Part shown: piece by piece, positions 62,761 to 64,000 of the stretch | Layout: each line of letters opens with the position of its first letter | How positions within the stretch are numbered: the first letter of the stretch is position 1 | Source: Trametopsis cervina | Taxonomy: Eukaryota > Basidiomycota > Agaricomycetes > Polyporales > Irpicaceae | DNA length: 64,000 nucleotides | NCBI GenBank assembly: GCA_022385755.1 | Contig: MU278354.1 | Coordinates: forward strand, 760,805-824,804 | Direction of reading: 5' to 3' | Made by a program: the position numbers and the translations under genes | The notes under the pieces: generated by a model | Databases searched by the model: none | What the model was told of the DNA's origin: nothing | What the model saw: the letters and a program-made list of their open reading frames with translations, nothing else

Positions 62761-64000
62761 CTACGCGAGCCCATCCCACGGCAACACGCCCGGAAAGACC
62801 GCCGTGGGGTCATCCTCTGGACACCACGCAAGGAGGGGCGCGAGGGCGGGGGCGGAGAGCGCGTAGGGCGGGACGCGGTGATGCGGGTTGCGCGCGCGAC
62901 GCTTGGAGGCGAGCGAGCCGTGACAGCCGTATGTGTCGTGCGTGAAGGGGGTGTAGCCGTGTGTCATCTGTAACCGTCAGGTTCAGTTAGCTTTCTTCAC
63001 AAAACACAATCTCGAACGGCAAGAAAACAGAGAAACACACCTCCCCATCCTTCGCCCCCTCCCCCTGCCCCTCAGCATCAACCCCTACATACACAAACCT
63101 CACACCAGGCCATCTCAGCGCAGCGCGATGTAGCCTCTCAAACCGCGGTTGCTTGAGCGCGAGCCCCACGACTGTGATGCGCGAGGGATAGTGTCCGCCT
63201 GTATGTTCGGCGAAACGGGCGAGGGCGAAGAGCAGGTTTTGGAGGGAGTCGAGCGCGTAGGGGTCTGTTGTTGTTCGGGTGTGGGGTGGGGGTAGGGAGG
63301 GGGTGTTAGGGGATGGGGAGGAGGAGAGGGGAGAAGAGGGAGAGGAGGAGAGGGAGGAGGAGGGGAAGAGGGCGAGGGCGAGTTGGTGGTATGAGGCTGC
63401 TTCCGTTAGCGGGGATGTCGGTTTTGTTTGACCCCTGCTTTTGCGTGAGCGTAGTATACGCTTAAGCGGTGAACGTGCTCACCCGCTGAAGACGAGGAGC
63501 GCGGTCGGGTCTTGCGCTGCGATCGCCACCCTGTCCAAGCGGTTCACTCACAACACACGCAGGGAATGGGATTCAGGGAGACTCACCCGCGTCGAACGTG
63601 CTCAGCATACGCCGCGGCCCGCGCATGCGCGTCGTCGCGCCCGAACGACTCCATCAGCCACGCGTCGGGGTCCGTCGCGTCCCCCGCGCGCGTACCAGTC
63701 CATATACCATGCGCGGGGACGAGGACGAGGTGTTGCAGCCGCGCGTCGGCTTCATCTACATGGTAGCCTAGCGTGTTGTTGCTTCCCAACTTCGGAGGTG
63801 TCTTCGGTGCGGAGGCATAGTAAGAGGAGGTAGGAGGGGAAGAGAACCACAACCGGAGGTTAAGCAGTACAGAAACAGCAGCGAGCGCTGCGAGGAGCGC
63901 AAGCCCGAGATTGGTGATGCGTGCGCGAGAGAGGAGGACCGCGCGTAAAGGGCGAGAGTGCCTTGTGCTTGTGTATCGGGAGGAGGAACGGAAGGAGACG
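62761..64000 (-). CDS. DUF218 (YdcF-like) membrane protein, 5' end outside window
   Basis: The frame is open to the window edge, so the start is missing. A membrane anchor (LGLALLAALAAVSVLLNLRL) precedes the DUF218 domain: HLVLVPAHGIWTGT, DPTALLVFSGG, EAASYHQLALALFP, DPYALDSLQNLLFALARF and YPSRITVVGLALKQPRF. The C-terminus has THDTYGCHGSLASKR and ends PWDGLA at the stop 62761-62763. Unusual is a long Ser/Pro insert (about 63280-63375) in the middle of the domain, encoded by a polypurine/polypyrimidine tract. DUF218 proteins are linked to membrane or cell-envelope roles, but the fungal function is not known. Confidence 0.82.
63308..63372. repeat. Polypurine tract inside the DUF218 gene
   Basis: About 65 nt of almost pure A/G on the plus strand (GGAGGAGAGGGGAGAAGAGG and similar). 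It encodes the Ser/Pro insert on the minus strand. Likely unstable in length between strains. Confidence 0.6.

Overview
The window is nuclear DNA of a filamentous basidiomycete, most likely an Agaricomycete. Genes are dense and on both strands, and almost every coding region is cut by many 45-65 nt GT-AG introns. The gene content is fungal: fungalysin, a Dbf2/Sid2 kinase, a Hal4/Hal5-type kinase, Rpa12, Yop1, a Met3-type ATP sulfurylase and F-box proteins of the kind expanded in mushrooms. I saw no transposon, CRISPR array, virus or bacterial operon. I re-read splice sites by eye; where exon lengths are given they sum to an intact frame.

Layout. 0.7-7 kb: an F-box protein, the Dbf2/Sid2 septation kinase and kinetochore protein Spc25 (the last two share a 309 bp divergent promoter). 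7-13.3 kb: a decayed gene piece, M1 aminopeptidase copy A, the Pol I subunit Rpa12, the 82-residue oligosaccharyltransferase subunit Ost5 and Yop1. 14.3-21.2 kb: an EMB8/YheT-type alpha/beta hydrolase and an UNC93-like transporter, separated by about 2.6 kb without a recognisable gene. 21.9-29 kb: M1 copy B (all catalytic signatures lost), a small acidic protein, a probable DUF6533-like remnant, the ESCRT ATPase Vps4 and an unknown Cys-containing protein. 29.8-36.1 kb: a P450 and a secreted fungalysin. 36.8-43.9 kb: two small unknown genes, tRNA-Gly(GCC), a MYST acetyltransferase and ribosomal protein eL19. 45.8-58.8 kb: a Hal4/Hal5-type kinase, a Nug1/GNL3-type GTPase, ATP sulfurylase, M1 copy C and a second F-box protein. 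59-64 kb: an AGC-type pseudokinase and a DUF218 membrane protein that runs off the window.

This is mostly a housekeeping region (cell division, ribosome biogenesis, ER and membrane traffic, sulfur assimilation). There is no sign of a single pathway cluster. The most unusual content is three M1/leukotriene-A4-hydrolase-like paralogs within 50 kb. Copies A and C keep every catalytic motif. Copy B keeps a full-length spliced frame but has lost the zinc-binding HExxH, the GxMEN glutamate, the catalytic tyrosine and the peptide-carboxylate-binding basic residues. Also notable are an AGC kinase without catalytic residues, a GC-AG intron and a DYG motif in the Hal kinase, and three degenerate repeats at the N-terminus of the Dbf2 kinase.
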